64,000 nt of DNA from Candidatus Marinarcus aquaticus (GTDB taxonomy: Bacteria; Campylobacterota; Campylobacteria; Campylobacterales; Arcobacteraceae). A model generated the notes under the pieces. The model was not told the DNA's origin. It did not search any database and worked only from the letters and a program-made list of their open reading frames with translations. A program made the translations under genes and the position numbers. Position 1 is the first letter of the stretch. Every line of letters starts with the position of its first letter. Positions 43,014 to 52,893 of this stretch are shown one piece after another. The stretch spans positions 62,001-126,000 of the forward strand of contig NZ_PDKN01000001.1 in assembly GCF_004116335.1 (NCBI RefSeq), read 5' to 3'.

Positions 43014-43056
43014 CTTTACACTTTTTGAATATACTTAAAGTATCAAAAGTGTAAAG
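43014..43056 (+). promoter_or_regulatory. Hairpin overlapping the msrP ribosome site
   Basis: CTTTACACTTTT (43014-43025) and AAAAGTGTAAAG (43045-43056) are perfect 12-bp arms; inside, ATACTT-A-AAGTAT (43031-43043) extends the stem. The ribosome site AAAGGAG (43053-43059) begins within the 3' arm. No U run follows, so it is not a standard terminator. Confidence 0.6.
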
Positions 43057-43064
43057 GAGTTGTT

Positions 43065-44003
43065 ATGAGACCTTTAAATGAAAACGATGTGACTGCTGAA
43101 GAACTCTTTGTTAATCGAAGAAAGTTTTTAAAACTGGGAGCAGCTGGTTTGGTTGCAAACAGTGCAGTCATGGATTTGTTAGCAAAAGAGTTTATGCCAA
43201 AAGCCAATTTGCAGTATGTTAAAGACAGTAACCCTGAACAGTTGGTTTTAAACAGTTTTGAACAAATCACCTCATACAACAACTTTTATGAGTTTACCAC
43301 TTCAAAAGAGGGGGTGAAATATCTTGCTCATACACTTAAAACTGACCCTTGGAGCATTGAAATTGATGGTTTGGTGGAAAAACCGTTTGTCATTGATGTA
43401 CAAGATTTAATCAAAAAATACACACTTCAAGAACGTATTTACAGATTCAGATGTGTGGAAGGGTGGTCCATGGTGGTACCGTGGGTAGGATTTGAACTCT
43501 CACAACTCATTAAAGATGTCAAAGTGCTCTCAAAAGCAAAATATATCCGATTTGAAACCAAGTATGATGATGAAATGTTCCCTGACCAAAGTCGAGGTCT
43601 GTTTGCGGCATTGGATTATCCGTATGCGGAAGGTTTACGTTTGGATGAAGCGATGAATCCTTTGAGTTTGATGGCCGTTGGACTCTATGGTAAAACGTTA
43701 GAGAATCAAAACGGAGCACCGCTTCGCTTGGTGGTGCCTTGGAAGTATGGTTTTAAATCGATTAAATCCATTTCTAAAATCAGTTTTGTAGAGAAAGAGC
43801 CACTCAATTCTTGGCAAAAATCAAACCCCAATGAGTATGGCTTTTTTGCCAATGTGAATCCTGAAGTAGACCATCCACGGTGGAGTCAAAAAAGAGAGCG
43901 GGTATTGGGACAGCTCTTTAAACAACGAACATTGATGTTCAATGGCTATGAAAAAGAGGTGGCACACCTGTATAAAAACATGGATTTAACAAGGTATTTC
44001 TGA
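43065..44003 (+). CDS. msrP: Periplasmic methionine sulfoxide reductase, molybdopterin subunit
   Basis: 312 aa. A Tat-type twin-arginine signal NRRKFLKLGAAGLVANSAV (RR at 18-19) exports the folded protein. The molybdopterin ligand C130 lies in YRFRCVEGWSMVVPW and is followed by the sulfite-oxidase-fold core (PLRLVVPWKYGFKSIKSI). MsrP reduces methionine sulfoxide in periplasmic proteins with electrons from the quinone pool through MsrQ, which follows with a TGATG overlap. Confidence 0.93.
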   Translation: MRPLNENDVTAEELFVNRRKFLKLGAAGLVANSAVMDLLAKEFMPKANLQYVKDSNPEQLVLNSFEQITSYNNFYEFTTSKEGVKYLAHTLKTDPWSIEIDGLVEKPFVIDVQDLIKKYTLQERIYRFRCVEGWSMVVPWVGFELSQLIKDVKVLSKAKYIRFETKYDDEMFPDQSRGLFAALDYPYAEGLRLDEAMNPLSLMAVGLYGKTLENQNGAPLRLVVPWKYGFKSIKSISKISFVEKEPLNSWQKSNPNEYGFFANVNPEVDHPRWSQKRERVLGQLFKQRTLMFNGYEKEVAHLYKNMDLTRYF

Positions 44004-44542
44004 TGCGTTGGCTTCTGTTTATAGGGTTACTTTTACCGGCACTCATAACTTCTTGGCAAGTCTTTTTTGCTCAAAATATCACAGACCCTATAAAATATAT
44101 CTATACGGTAACGGGAACAACCTCTATCATACTTTTGTTTGCAACAACCACACTTTCTCTTATTAAAAACAGAGTCAACCTCATAACTTATCGTCGACAA
44201 ATTGGACTATTTGGATTTTTTTATGCCTTACTTCATTTTTTAAATTTTTTAATTTTTGATATGCAGTTGGATATTGTGTTTGCGTTTGAAGAGACCTTGG
44301 ATAAACCCTTTATCTATTTGGGAATGGTAGCTTTTTTAATCTTACTATTTATGGCAAGTACTTCAACTAAAAAACTCTTTGCTAAATATAATAAATATCA
44401 TAAAGCCTTGTATGTGGCGTTGATACTTGTTACCGTTCATTTTGTTATGGCGCAAAAATCATTGAATATGGCACAATACTTCTATTTGGTGCTCATTGGA
44501 TTCATCCTCTTTTTTAAGTTTAAACAACGTCTTCATTTTTGA
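44003..44542 (+). CDS. msrQ: Heme-binding membrane subunit MsrQ
   Basis: 179 aa with five to six membrane helices. Conserved YRRQIGLFGFFYALLHFLNF and KYHKALYVALILVTVHFVMAQK carry the His residues that bind b-type heme in this ferric-reductase-like family. It passes electrons to MsrP. Coupled to msrP by a 1-nt TGATG overlap. Confidence 0.9.
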   Translation: MRWLLFIGLLLPALITSWQVFFAQNITDPIKYIYTVTGTTSIILLFATTTLSLIKNRVNLITYRRQIGLFGFFYALLHFLNFLIFDMQLDIVFAFEETLDKPFIYLGMVAFLILLFMASTSTKKLFAKYNKYHKALYVALILVTVHFVMAQKSLNMAQYFYLVLIGFILFFKFKQRLHF

Positions 44543-44617
44543 TTGGTTTATACCAAATGAAATGAGAAGTGTGCTACCATTGCACAATGAAAATACCATG
44601 TAGAAAAATCAAACTTT

Positions 44618-46666
44618 ATGCCTCTATCTAATCTGAACGAAGAACAACTCCAAGCAGCCACGTGTAAAAGTGGTTATAATCTTATTATTGCCAGTGCCGG
44701 TACAGGAAAAACATCCACCATTGTAGGACGAATCGCAAATTTAATTCACTCTGGAGTAAAACCCAATGAAATTTTACTCTTAACTTTTACTAATAAAGCA
44801 GCTTCAGAGATGATACAGCGAGTGGCAAAATTTTTTGGAAAAGAGATTGCCAAAGAGATTATGGCAGGAACCTTTCACTCGGTCTCTTATAAATTGTTAA
44901 AGCAGTTAGAAGCCAATATCACTCTTAAACAACCCAATGAGCTAAAGACACTCTTTAAATCGCTTTATGAAAAACGTGTTTTTTATAACAGAGACGATGA
45001 AGCCAACCCATATGATGGGGGCTATTTGTATGAGCTTTACTCTCTGTTTTTAAACTCAACACATAATGAAACTTTTGGAGAGTGGATTATCTCAAAAAAT
45101 GCTTCTCATGAGATTTATACGCCCATTTATGAGGACGTGGTTTTAGAGTTTAATGAACTTAAAAAGAAGTATGGCTATGCCAATTTTGATGATTTGTTGA
45201 CCATCATGCTTGAAACCTTGGAGACCAATAACTTTGAGTTTAAAGAGATTTTAGTGGATGAGTACCAAGACACCAATCCATTGCAAGGTCGACTGCTTGA
45301 AGGGTTTAAACCAAAATCTTTGTTCTGTGTGGGAGATTATGACCAAAGTATCTATGCTTTTAATGGTTCAGATATAGGGATTATCTCTACGTTTGCCAAA
45401 CGGTATGATGATGCGACTGTTTTTACGTTGCGTAAAAACTATCGTTCGACCAAACCGATTTTAGATTTGGCCACAAAAGTGATTGAGTTTAATGAACGTG
45501 TCTATGAAAAGAAACTTGAAGTAGTACGAAATGAGTTTGAGCACAAGCCAAAACTGTTGGCATTTAATGAACTCTTTGAGCAGTATGAGTATATCTCAAA
45601 GCTGATTTCTCAAAGTCAAACTCCACACAATGAGATTGCCATCATTTTTAGAAACAACTCCAGTGCCGATGGAATTGAAGCCAATTTACGAGAGTATGGC
45701 ATTGCTTCCAAACGAAAAGGAGGACACTCTTTCTTTGATTCATTGGAAGTGAAGTTTGTACTTGACTTGATGATGTTGTTGGTTAATCACAACGATATGA
45801 TGAGTGTGATACATATTTTAGAGTATGGAAAAGGGATTGGTAAAGCCATTGCCAAAGATATCTTTGATGCGCTTATTAAATTGGGAGATGGCAACCTGTT
45901 TCAAGGGCTATTTGCACCCAATAAGGATATCAATAATCCGTATGTGAGTAATAAAACTAAAAATATCCAGTTAGGTCTGTTTGATGACTTTGTGGAATTA
46001 GGAAGTGTCTCTAAATTTGCCCACAGTGGATTTGATGAAGCCTTTTTAGGAAACCCATTGTTAAAACACCCTAAGTTAAGTAAAGAGGGGGGAGAGTTTA
46101 TCTATGAGTTTTATAAAATCATTAAAGAGTTACGACGAGTTAAAAACCCGAATTCTATCATTGAACACATCATCAAATCCCAACTGTTTGCAATGTTGCG
46201 TGAAAATTTAAGCACCAAACGAGCCACGCAAAAAGATGGTAGCATCAATGAAACGGCCAAACTCTCTGCCAAAACCAAAATTGACAGAAAAACACAACTT
46301 TTAAAAACTTTGGCGTATCACTACACAGAGTTATCGAAGTTTATCAATGCAATGATTTTAGGTGGCAGTGAGATGAGTGAAGGGGATGGCGTCAATCTTT
46401 TAAGTGTACATGCCAGCAAAGGTTTGGAGTTTAAAGAGGTTTATGTTATTGATTTAATGGATGGGCGATTTCCTAACCGAAAGCTTATGAGTAAAGGCGG
46501 ATCGCTAGAAGAAGAGCGACGACTTTTCTATGTAGCAGTGACTCGTGCAAAAGATATCTTGTATCTCAGTTATGCAAAATATGATCGTATCAAAAAACTT
46601 GATTTTATTCATTCGCCATTTTTAAAAGAGGCGGGCTTAATTAAAGATGATGTTTCACAAGAGTAA
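44618..46666 (+). CDS. UvrD/Rep-family ATP-dependent DNA helicase
   Basis: 682 aa SF1A helicase. Motif I ASAGTGKTSTIVGRI (~residues 27-41), motif Ia LTFTNKAASEM, motif II LVDEYQDTN, motif III GDYDQSIYAFNGS, motif IV LRKNYRS and motif VI LFYVAVTRAKD are complete. It is a 3'-5' helicase of the PcrA/UvrD/Rep group for repair or restart. Which of these it is cannot be settled here. It starts 75 bp after msrQ with its own ATG. Confidence 0.9.
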   Translation: MPLSNLNEEQLQAATCKSGYNLIIASAGTGKTSTIVGRIANLIHSGVKPNEILLLTFTNKAASEMIQRVAKFFGKEIAKEIMAGTFHSVSYKLLKQLEANITLKQPNELKTLFKSLYEKRVFYNRDDEANPYDGGYLYELYSLFLNSTHNETFGEWIISKNASHEIYTPIYEDVVLEFNELKKKYGYANFDDLLTIMLETLETNNFEFKEILVDEYQDTNPLQGRLLEGFKPKSLFCVGDYDQSIYAFNGSDIGIISTFAKRYDDATVFTLRKNYRSTKPILDLATKVIEFNERVYEKKLEVVRNEFEHKPKLLAFNELFEQYEYISKLISQSQTPHNEIAIIFRNNSSADGIEANLREYGIASKRKGGHSFFDSLEVKFVLDLMMLLVNHNDMMSVIHILEYGKGIGKAIAKDIFDALIKLGDGNLFQGLFAPNKDINNPYVSNKTKNIQLGLFDDFVELGSVSKFAHSGFDEAFLGNPLLKHPKLSKEGGEFIYEFYKIIKELRRVKNPNSIIEHIIKSQLFAMLRENLSTKRATQKDGSINETAKLSAKTKIDRKTQLLKTLAYHYTELSKFINAMILGGSEMSEGDGVNLLSVHASKGLEFKEVYVIDLMDGRFPNRKLMSKGGSLEEERRLFYVAVTRAKDILYLSYAKYDRIKKLDFIHSPFLKEAGLIKDDVSQE

Positions 46667-46704
46667 AAAAATCACTGCACTTCCGTCTTTGAAAAATACT
46701 TAAA

Positions 46705-48150
46705 TCAGTATAAATCGCACCAAAGGGCGGTTTGATTGATACGGCTTCGAACCAAGTTTTTCCCAGAGTGTTTTGCACTGTAAAGCAGTTCGTCTGCATT
46801 TTTTAATATTTCATCAATATTATGAGATAGGCTGTTGTCATTCAGACCAAAACTGGCCGTGAATTTCAAACGGTGACCGCATTTGAGCTTTATCTCTAAA
46901 TTGGCGACCATCTTACGAAGATTTTCAACTTTTTTATTGGCATCATCAAGTTGGGTATTAGGGAAAACAATTGCAAACTCTTCTCCTCCTAAACGACCAA
47001 AAATATCATCTTCACCGATTTCATCTTTTATCATAGATGCAAAAGCAACCAAGACTTTATCTCCAATGTTATGACCATATTTATCGTTGATTTGTTTAAA
47101 GTTATCAATATCTATCATGACTAAAGAAACACTGCTTTTATCTTCTAAAGCTTGTTTGAGTACCTTTTCTGACTCTATGAAAAAGCTTCGTCGGTTGTGC
47201 GTTTTGGTTAACGGATCACTGTACGCTAAATAGTGTAACTGTTCATTTGATTTTTTTACTTTTTTAAGCAGCCCTTCAAGTTGTTTGGTGCGTTTTTCAA
47301 CTTTACTTTCAAGTATTTTTTTATCTTTTTGAAGCACACGTCGATAGAGCATTTGAGTTTTATAAATGATGTATAAAATCACTGCTAAAAAAAGCCCCAT
47401 GATGGCATTGACAATTTGAATGGTTTTTTCACCTTCATTGACAAATTTACGGGGATTGATGGTTTTGATACTGAACAAATACTCATCATGATGATTATAA
47501 AAAGAGATGTTATTGATGATTTGCCGAGCTTCTAATGAAGTTTGAACAAAAATATTTTCTATGAGTCGAGTCGATAATTTGAGTGTTGTTTGAGTAATGT
47601 GTTCATGTGTAATATTGAGTTGCGCAAAATCTTCAGAGAGTTTTTGCAAAGAGTTGTTATTGAGGTTTTTCCCTAAATAGATAAATGCAGTGGGATTGAG
47701 TTGTTTTTTAATCAGATAAAAAATACGATTTTTATAGGTGTAAATGTCAGCAGTATAACTTTGGTGTTTAAATAGTTCTATAAGATCATTTTCAAAAGGA
47801 GTTTGGTTTTCAATTAGAGGAATGATTTCATCATTATTGTAGTTATAACGTGAAAAAACAGTGCCATCTTTGATGTTTTTATAAACAATAAAATCCAATC
47901 CTATCATCCCAATTTCACTGATGGTCGCGATGTTAAAGCCACTATAGATAAATGTATTTGCAACTTTGTCTATTTGTTGAATTTCAGTGTTTATGTGTGT
48001 GAGTAGGTTGTTGATATGTTTTTCGTTTTGGATGCTCTCAATGGTATGATAATTGGTTAAAAAAAAATTTTGGCTCAGACAGTAAAATAGTATAACGCAA
48101 AGAATCAATGAACCAAAAAAGATAGAACGACTGTTAAAAAATCTCTTCAT
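46705..48150 (-). CDS. Membrane-bound GGDEF diguanylate cyclase
   Basis: 481 aa. Two membrane helices (~12-30 and ~247-265) flank a ~215-residue periplasmic sensor region related to CHASE4/Cache-type folds (uncertain). A coiled-coil linker (~275-305) leads to GGDEF with LGGEEF and intact DPLTKTHNRR and DIDNFKQIND. The inhibitory RxxD site is absent (GEDD at that position), so no feedback is expected. It should make c-di-GMP. Convergent with the helicase gene, divergent from valS. Confidence 0.88.
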   Translation of the reverse strand: MKRFFNSRSIFFGSLILCVILFYCLSQNFFLTNYHTIESIQNEKHINNLLTHINTEIQQIDKVANTFIYSGFNIATISEIGMIGLDFIVYKNIKDGTVFSRYNYNNDEIIPLIENQTPFENDLIELFKHQSYTADIYTYKNRIFYLIKKQLNPTAFIYLGKNLNNNSLQKLSEDFAQLNITHEHITQTTLKLSTRLIENIFVQTSLEARQIINNISFYNHHDEYLFSIKTINPRKFVNEGEKTIQIVNAIMGLFLAVILYIIYKTQMLYRRVLQKDKKILESKVEKRTKQLEGLLKKVKKSNEQLHYLAYSDPLTKTHNRRSFFIESEKVLKQALEDKSSVSLVMIDIDNFKQINDKYGHNIGDKVLVAFASMIKDEIGEDDIFGRLGGEEFAIVFPNTQLDDANKKVENLRKMVANLEIKLKCGHRLKFTASFGLNDNSLSHNIDEILKNADELLYSAKHSGKNLVRSRINQTALWCDLY

Positions 48151-48277
48151 TTGTGTTACCTATTTAAAGTGCTTAACATTATAACAAAAACTTATTAAAA
48201 AATGTCATATTATAGTCACAAAAGTTAAAAAATTATATAATTTTGGCTGTACTATTAAAACATAATACTTTTTTCGA

Positions 48278-48283
48278 TATAAT
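48278..48283 (+). promoter_or_regulatory. TATAAT -10 box of valS
   Basis: Perfect hexamer in TTTCGATATAATCGCG, 29 bp ahead of the valS start codon. No convincing -35 box. The 160-bp gap before valS otherwise holds only AT-rich sequence. Confidence 0.5.
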
Positions 48284-48312
48284 CGCGAATATTTATGCAA
48301 ACAGGAAAATAA

Positions 48313-50931
48313 ATGAGTGAAAAATACGAACCGTCAAAAATAGAAGACAAATTTTATAAAATATGGGAAGAGCGAGGTTATTTTGAGATTGATGGAAACC
48401 AATCAATTCAAGAGAAAGATAAAAACTTTGCAATTATGATGCCTCCTCCAAATGTAACGGGAAGTCTTCATATTGGGCATGCTTTGACATTTACACTTCA
48501 AGATATTATTACACGATACAAACGAATGGATGGGTACAAAACCTTATGGCAACCAGGAACAGACCACGCAGGTATTGCAACGCAAAACGTGGTAGAAAAA
48601 CAACTTTTAGCTGAAGGTACAGCAAAAGAAGCATTAGGACGAGAGAAGTTTTTAGAGCGAGTTTGGAAATGGAAAGAGTACTCTGGTGGTACCATTGTTC
48701 ATCAAATGAGAAAACTGGGAGTTACTCCAGCTTGGTCGCGTGAGCGATTTACCATGGATGATGGATTAAAAGAGGCTGTTAAAGAGGCGTTTGTTCATCT
48801 TTATAATGAAGGTATGATTGTACAAAATAATTATATGGTAAACTGGTGTACACACGATGGTGCGCTGTCTGATATTGAAGTAGAACACGATGAATTAAAT
48901 GGTAAATTTTATCACATGAATTACCACTTTGCCGATGGTAGTGGTCATGTAACAGTGGCAACAACCAGACCTGAAACTTACTTTGGCGATACTGCCATCA
49001 TGGTGCACCCTCAAGATGAGCGATATAAAAATATCGTAGGAAAAGAGGTTGTTTTACCATTAACAGACAGAAAGATTAAAATCATTACAGATGAGCACGT
49101 TGACATGGAGTTTGGAACGGGAGTTGTTAAAGTAACACCAGCACACGACCAAAACGACTACGAAGTAGGAAAACGACACGACTTAGAGTTCATCACTTGT
49201 TTTGATGAAAAAGGGATTTTAAATGACTATTGTGGAGAGTTTGCAGGATTAGAGCGATTGGAAGCGAGAAAACCAATCGTTGAAAAACTTGAAGATGAAG
49301 GGTTTATTGTAAAAATCGAAGAGCACGTTCACCAAGTAGGGCATTGTTACCGATGTAAAAACATTGTAGAGCCATATATCTCTAAACAGTGGTTTGTACG
49401 AAAAGAGGTTGCGGCTAAATCAATTGAAAAGACCTATGCAGGGGAAGCAAAGTTTCATCCAAGTCACTGGTTAAACTCATACCGAGCATGGATGGATGAA
49501 CTAAGAGATTGGTGTATTTCACGACAGTTATGGTGGGGACACCGAATTCCAGTATTTTACTGTGAGGATTGTGACCATCAATGGGCTGATAAAGCAGATG
49601 AACCAGCAGCTTGTCCAAAATGTGCAAGTAAAAACTTCATTCAAGACCCCGACGTACTTGATACGTGGTTCTCTTCTGCATTGTGGGCATTTTCACCATT
49701 GGGTTGGGGAAACAATGGTCAAATGCAAGGCACATTTACGCCTGAAGATTTAAAAGATTTCTATCCTAATTCACTTTTGATTACTGGGTTTGACATCATG
49801 TTCTTCTGGGTTGCAAGAATGATGATGATGGGTGAACATTTCCAAGGCCAATTGCCATTTAAAGATATTTATATGCATGCACTCGTTCGAGATGAGCACG
49901 GGGCAAAAATGTCAAAATCAAAAGGAAACGTCATTGATCCATTGGATATGGTTGAAGAGCACAGTGCCGATATTATCCGATTTACACTTGCGTATTTAGC
50001 AATACAAGGTCGAGATATTAAACTGGGTGCAAAAAACTTAGAGCAGTTCAGAAACTTTACCAATAAATTGTACAACGCATCAAACTTCTTACAACTCAAT
50101 GTTGATACGTTTCCTGACTTAAAAGATATTGAGATTAAAACACCACTGGGGCTTTACATGCAAAGTAAACTCAGTGATGCATTGGATGAAGTACGAAATA
50201 CGTTAGAAGCGTACAAATTCAATGAAGCAGCAAGTACATTATATAAATTTGTATGGAATGATTTCTGTGACTGGGGAATTGAGTATGCCAAAGCTTCAAA
50301 AGAATCAGTGCTTGAATTGGGAGCTATCTTTAAAGAGACACTGAAAATGGTATCGCCGTTTATGCCATTTATCTCTGATTACTTATATCATAAATTAAGT
50401 GGTACGACTTTAGAAGAGGGAGATTCCTTGATGATTATGAACTTTCCTAAAGATGTTGCTAAAAATGAAAAAATTGAAGCAGATTTTGCCATTATTGAAG
50501 AAGCAATTACTGCCATAAGACGAGCAAAAGTTGTGATTGATATGGGGAATTCAAGAATTGCAAAAGCGTATATTAAACTTGATAAAACAATTGATACCCA
50601 AATGGCAAAACCTTTTATTCAAAAACTGGCAAAAGTTGAAAACGTTGAGTTTGTTGATGCAAAAATTGAGAATTCAGTAACAGATGTAAGTGATAATTTA
50701 GAAGTCTATATTCCAACGGCTGAAATTGATATGAGTGCCATTGTTGATAAATTAAGTAAACAAAAAGAGAAAACTCAAAAAGAGTTTGATAAACTTAATG
50801 GTATGCTTTCTAATGAACGTTTTGTTGCAAATGCTCCTGATCATGTTGTGGCCGAAAACAGACAAGCACTTGAAGAAGTAAAAACAAAATTAGAAAAAAT
50901 TGAGAATGAGTTACGCTCTTTAGGAGTGTAG
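48313..50931 (+). CDS. valS: Valyl-tRNA synthetase
   Basis: 872 aa. HIGH in PPNVTGSLHIGHALTFT (~45), editing domain ~190-340, zinc-type CEDC...CPKC insert around 415-440, KMSKS in [14 protein letters not shown] (~530), and the C-terminal coiled coil (KLSKQKEKTQKEFDKLNGML...) that defines ValRS. It charges tRNA-Val and edits Thr. The lipoprotein gene follows after 14 bp. Confidence 0.97.
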   Translation: MSEKYEPSKIEDKFYKIWEERGYFEIDGNQSIQEKDKNFAIMMPPPNVTGSLHIGHALTFTLQDIITRYKRMDGYKTLWQPGTDHAGIATQNVVEKQLLAEGTAKEALGREKFLERVWKWKEYSGGTIVHQMRKLGVTPAWSRERFTMDDGLKEAVKEAFVHLYNEGMIVQNNYMVNWCTHDGALSDIEVEHDELNGKFYHMNYHFADGSGHVTVATTRPETYFGDTAIMVHPQDERYKNIVGKEVVLPLTDRKIKIITDEHVDMEFGTGVVKVTPAHDQNDYEVGKRHDLEFITCFDEKGILNDYCGEFAGLERLEARKPIVEKLEDEGFIVKIEEHVHQVGHCYRCKNIVEPYISKQWFVRKEVAAKSIEKTYAGEAKFHPSHWLNSYRAWMDELRDWCISRQLWWGHRIPVFYCEDCDHQWADKADEPAACPKCASKNFIQDPDVLDTWFSSALWAFSPLGWGNNGQMQGTFTPEDLKDFYPNSLLITGFDIMFFWVARMMMMGEHFQGQLPFKDIYMHALVRDEHGAKMSKSKGNVIDPLDMVEEHSADIIRFTLAYLAIQGRDIKLGAKNLEQFRNFTNKLYNASNFLQLNVDTFPDLKDIEIKTPLGLYMQSKLSDALDEVRNTLEAYKFNEAASTLYKFVWNDFCDWGIEYAKASKESVLELGAIFKETLKMVSPFMPFISDYLYHKLSGTTLEEGDSLMIMNFPKDVAKNEKIEADFAIIEEAITAIRRAKVVIDMGNSRIAKAYIKLDKTIDTQMAKPFIQKLAKVENVEFVDAKIENSVTDVSDNLEVYIPTAEIDMSAIVDKLSKQKEKTQKEFDKLNGMLSNERFVANAPDHVVAENRQALEEVKTKLEKIENELRSLGV

Positions 50932-50945
50932 CTTTACCAAAAGGG

Positions 50946-51725
50946 GTGAGCGTGGTATTATTAAAACAGATTATTTTTGCAGGTTTACTCATATCACTCT
51001 TCGGTGGTTGTTACTCTACAACCCAAGATCGAGTTGAAAAGTTGTTGCAAACTGATGCAGCCAATATCATTAAAAATGACTATAAAAATGTGGTTAAACA
51101 ACTTGTTACTTTTAAAGATAAGTTGGATAAACGAAATCCTAAAGCTTACAATAAAACCAATGCCCCTATCATCTACACACAACTGGATAACTTACAAAAT
51201 ACTTTTAATTTAAAGTATGCCAATAACGATTTGGTTAAATACAAAGAGTATCTGCAAATTGCATTTTCGAAATCTGCAGTAGAATATCGAAATGATTATT
51301 TGGTCTTAGGCTTATATAAACTCATTTATGATGCGTATGATATTGAAGATGGGCATCAAATTACAGCATTGAGTTATGATGAAGAGAAACTTCAACGACT
51401 CTATCAAAACTTACAGATTTTAAAATGGAAAATCAAAACAGACCGTGATTTAAATAATGATTATCTCTTTTTAACGTGGCAAAATAATTGGCAAATCGAG
51501 TTGGAACAAAAACTTAAAAAAGGTCAAGAACCAACCTATGAAGATTTAAAGAATTTGAAATTCATAAAAGATCAAAAAGAGTCGCTTTTTTCTTCTTCAA
51601 ATACCTCTTTTGAAGTGTTGTTGACCATCATGAGTCAGCGAGTCCAAAACTCTCTTGAAACCATGGGTGTCGAACCAATTGATTTGGGGATTGAAGCCGT
51701 TAAATCAGTCTTTTTATTCCTTTAA
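50946..51725 (+). CDS. Putative lipoprotein of unknown function
   Basis: 259 aa from GTG at 50946; GTG at 50952 (MVLLKQIIF) fits the ribosome site AAGGGG better. The signal IIFAGLLISLFGGC ends in a lipobox Leu-Phe-Gly-Gly-Cys, so a lipidated Cys ~20 residues in. The mature protein is helical and charged, with many Asn, Lys and Tyr and no recognised domain. It is probably cotranscribed with valS and overlaps the convergent HD-GYP gene by 4 bp. Confidence 0.7.
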   Translation: MSVVLLKQIIFAGLLISLFGGCYSTTQDRVEKLLQTDAANIIKNDYKNVVKQLVTFKDKLDKRNPKAYNKTNAPIIYTQLDNLQNTFNLKYANNDLVKYKEYLQIAFSKSAVEYRNDYLVLGLYKLIYDAYDIEDGHQITALSYDEEKLQRLYQNLQILKWKIKTDRDLNNDYLFLTWQNNWQIELEQKLKKGQEPTYEDLKNLKFIKDQKESLFSSSNTSFEVLLTIMSQRVQNSLETMGVEPIDLGIEAVKSVFLFL

Positions 51726-52717
51726 TGCTCAACTAAAAGTGCACCATCTTGGTCTTGTTTATAGTGACATCCCATAAAGGTGATGAACTTTTTAAGAGTC
51801 TCTGTACACAGATGGTGGTTCATTTGTGTACACATGATTTTAAACGCATCAAATGATGTCATTCTGTCTTTGTATGTTCTTCGTGTTGTTAATGCATTAA
51901 AGACATCACACACTGCAATTATTTTGGCCAGTTTATCAATTTCGTTTTCTGTTAATCCTTTGGGATAACCTGAACCATCGCACTTTTCATGATGCTGTTC
52001 AATGAGCAAAAGTATACGTTCATTGTTCTCACCATTTTGGGTTAAAATATCCACGCTATAAGTGGGATGCTGCTTTATGATTTCAAACTCTTCAGGGGTT
52101 AATGTTCCATTTTTAGTGATGATTTCATGTGGGATATTCTTTTTGCCAATATCATGAAGCATAGCAGCTTTTCCTAATGTGTTTAACTCATCAAGTTCCA
52201 GTTGTAAATAGGAGCCAAATCCCAAAGCATAGGTTGCAACATCAATACAATGAGTATAGGTATAGTAATCAAATGAAGTGACTTTAAGCATCGAGTACAT
52301 GGCATTTCTGTCTGTGAGCATCAACTTTATAGAGTTATTGACTAAGGTGTTTATTTTGGAGAGATTCTCACTGTTTACATCGCTGCTAAAAAGTTCATGC
52401 ATGGTCACTGATGCAATCTCTTTGATAAAAGAGGCTTTGACATCCATGTTGATTTTATCATCATCAAGGATATCCGTGATATGGTGTTGAATAAAAGTAT
52501 AATATTTGAGTTTATCCTCACTTTTAATATAGAAGTTTGAGTCTACTTCATCCACACAAAAACATTGATTGACCATAGACAGAGGCGTCTCTTTTTGAAC
52601 TAAAATTGAGAAAATTTTTTCATCCACTTGTCGGTAGATATTGTAAGGGTACTTCTCGCCATTTTTTAATGTCTCTATTGCAATTTTTGTAAAGTGCGAG
52701 TAATGATTCTTCTCCAT
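51722..52717 (-). CDS. HD-GYP domain protein, probable c-di-GMP phosphodiesterase
   Basis: 331 aa cytoplasmic protein. The N-terminal ~145 residues are an unrecognised sensor-like region (DUF3391-like position). The HD-GYP domain spans ~148-320 with H188-D189 in MLHDIGKK, EQHHEKCDGSGYPKG and IIAVCDVFNALTTRRTYK, all intact. It is expected to hydrolyse c-di-GMP. Single gene on the minus strand. Confidence 0.87.
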   Translation of the reverse strand: MEKNHYSHFTKIAIETLKNGEKYPYNIYRQVDEKIFSILVQKETPLSMVNQCFCVDEVDSNFYIKSEDKLKYYTFIQHHITDILDDDKINMDVKASFIKEIASVTMHELFSSDVNSENLSKINTLVNNSIKLMLTDRNAMYSMLKVTSFDYYTYTHCIDVATYALGFGSYLQLELDELNTLGKAAMLHDIGKKNIPHEIITKNGTLTPEEFEIIKQHPTYSVDILTQNGENNERILLLIEQHHEKCDGSGYPKGLTENEIDKLAKIIAVCDVFNALTTRRTYKDRMTSFDAFKIMCTQMNHHLCTETLKKFITFMGCHYKQDQDGALLVEH

Positions 52718-52869
52718 GTTGCTCCATCATTTTTTAGGCTTGTCAATTATTATAATATAATCAACTATGACAAGAAGGAGGATTACATGACATTTTTGAG
52801 ATAATTAAAAATTTTTAGAAGTTGTTTATGAAAAGTAACATAAAAAAAATAGGCAGATGAAGTGGTGTG

Positions 52870-52893
52870 CCTTAGGAATCAGATTCCTAAAGG
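52870..52893 (-). terminator. Hairpin spanning the stop codon of the rhodanese gene
   Basis: CCTTAGGAATC (52870-52880) and GATTCCTAAAGG (52882-52893) pair with one bulged A. The TGA stop codon (52881-52879) falls in the middle of the palindrome. No U run follows, so termination strength is doubtful. Confidence 0.4.
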
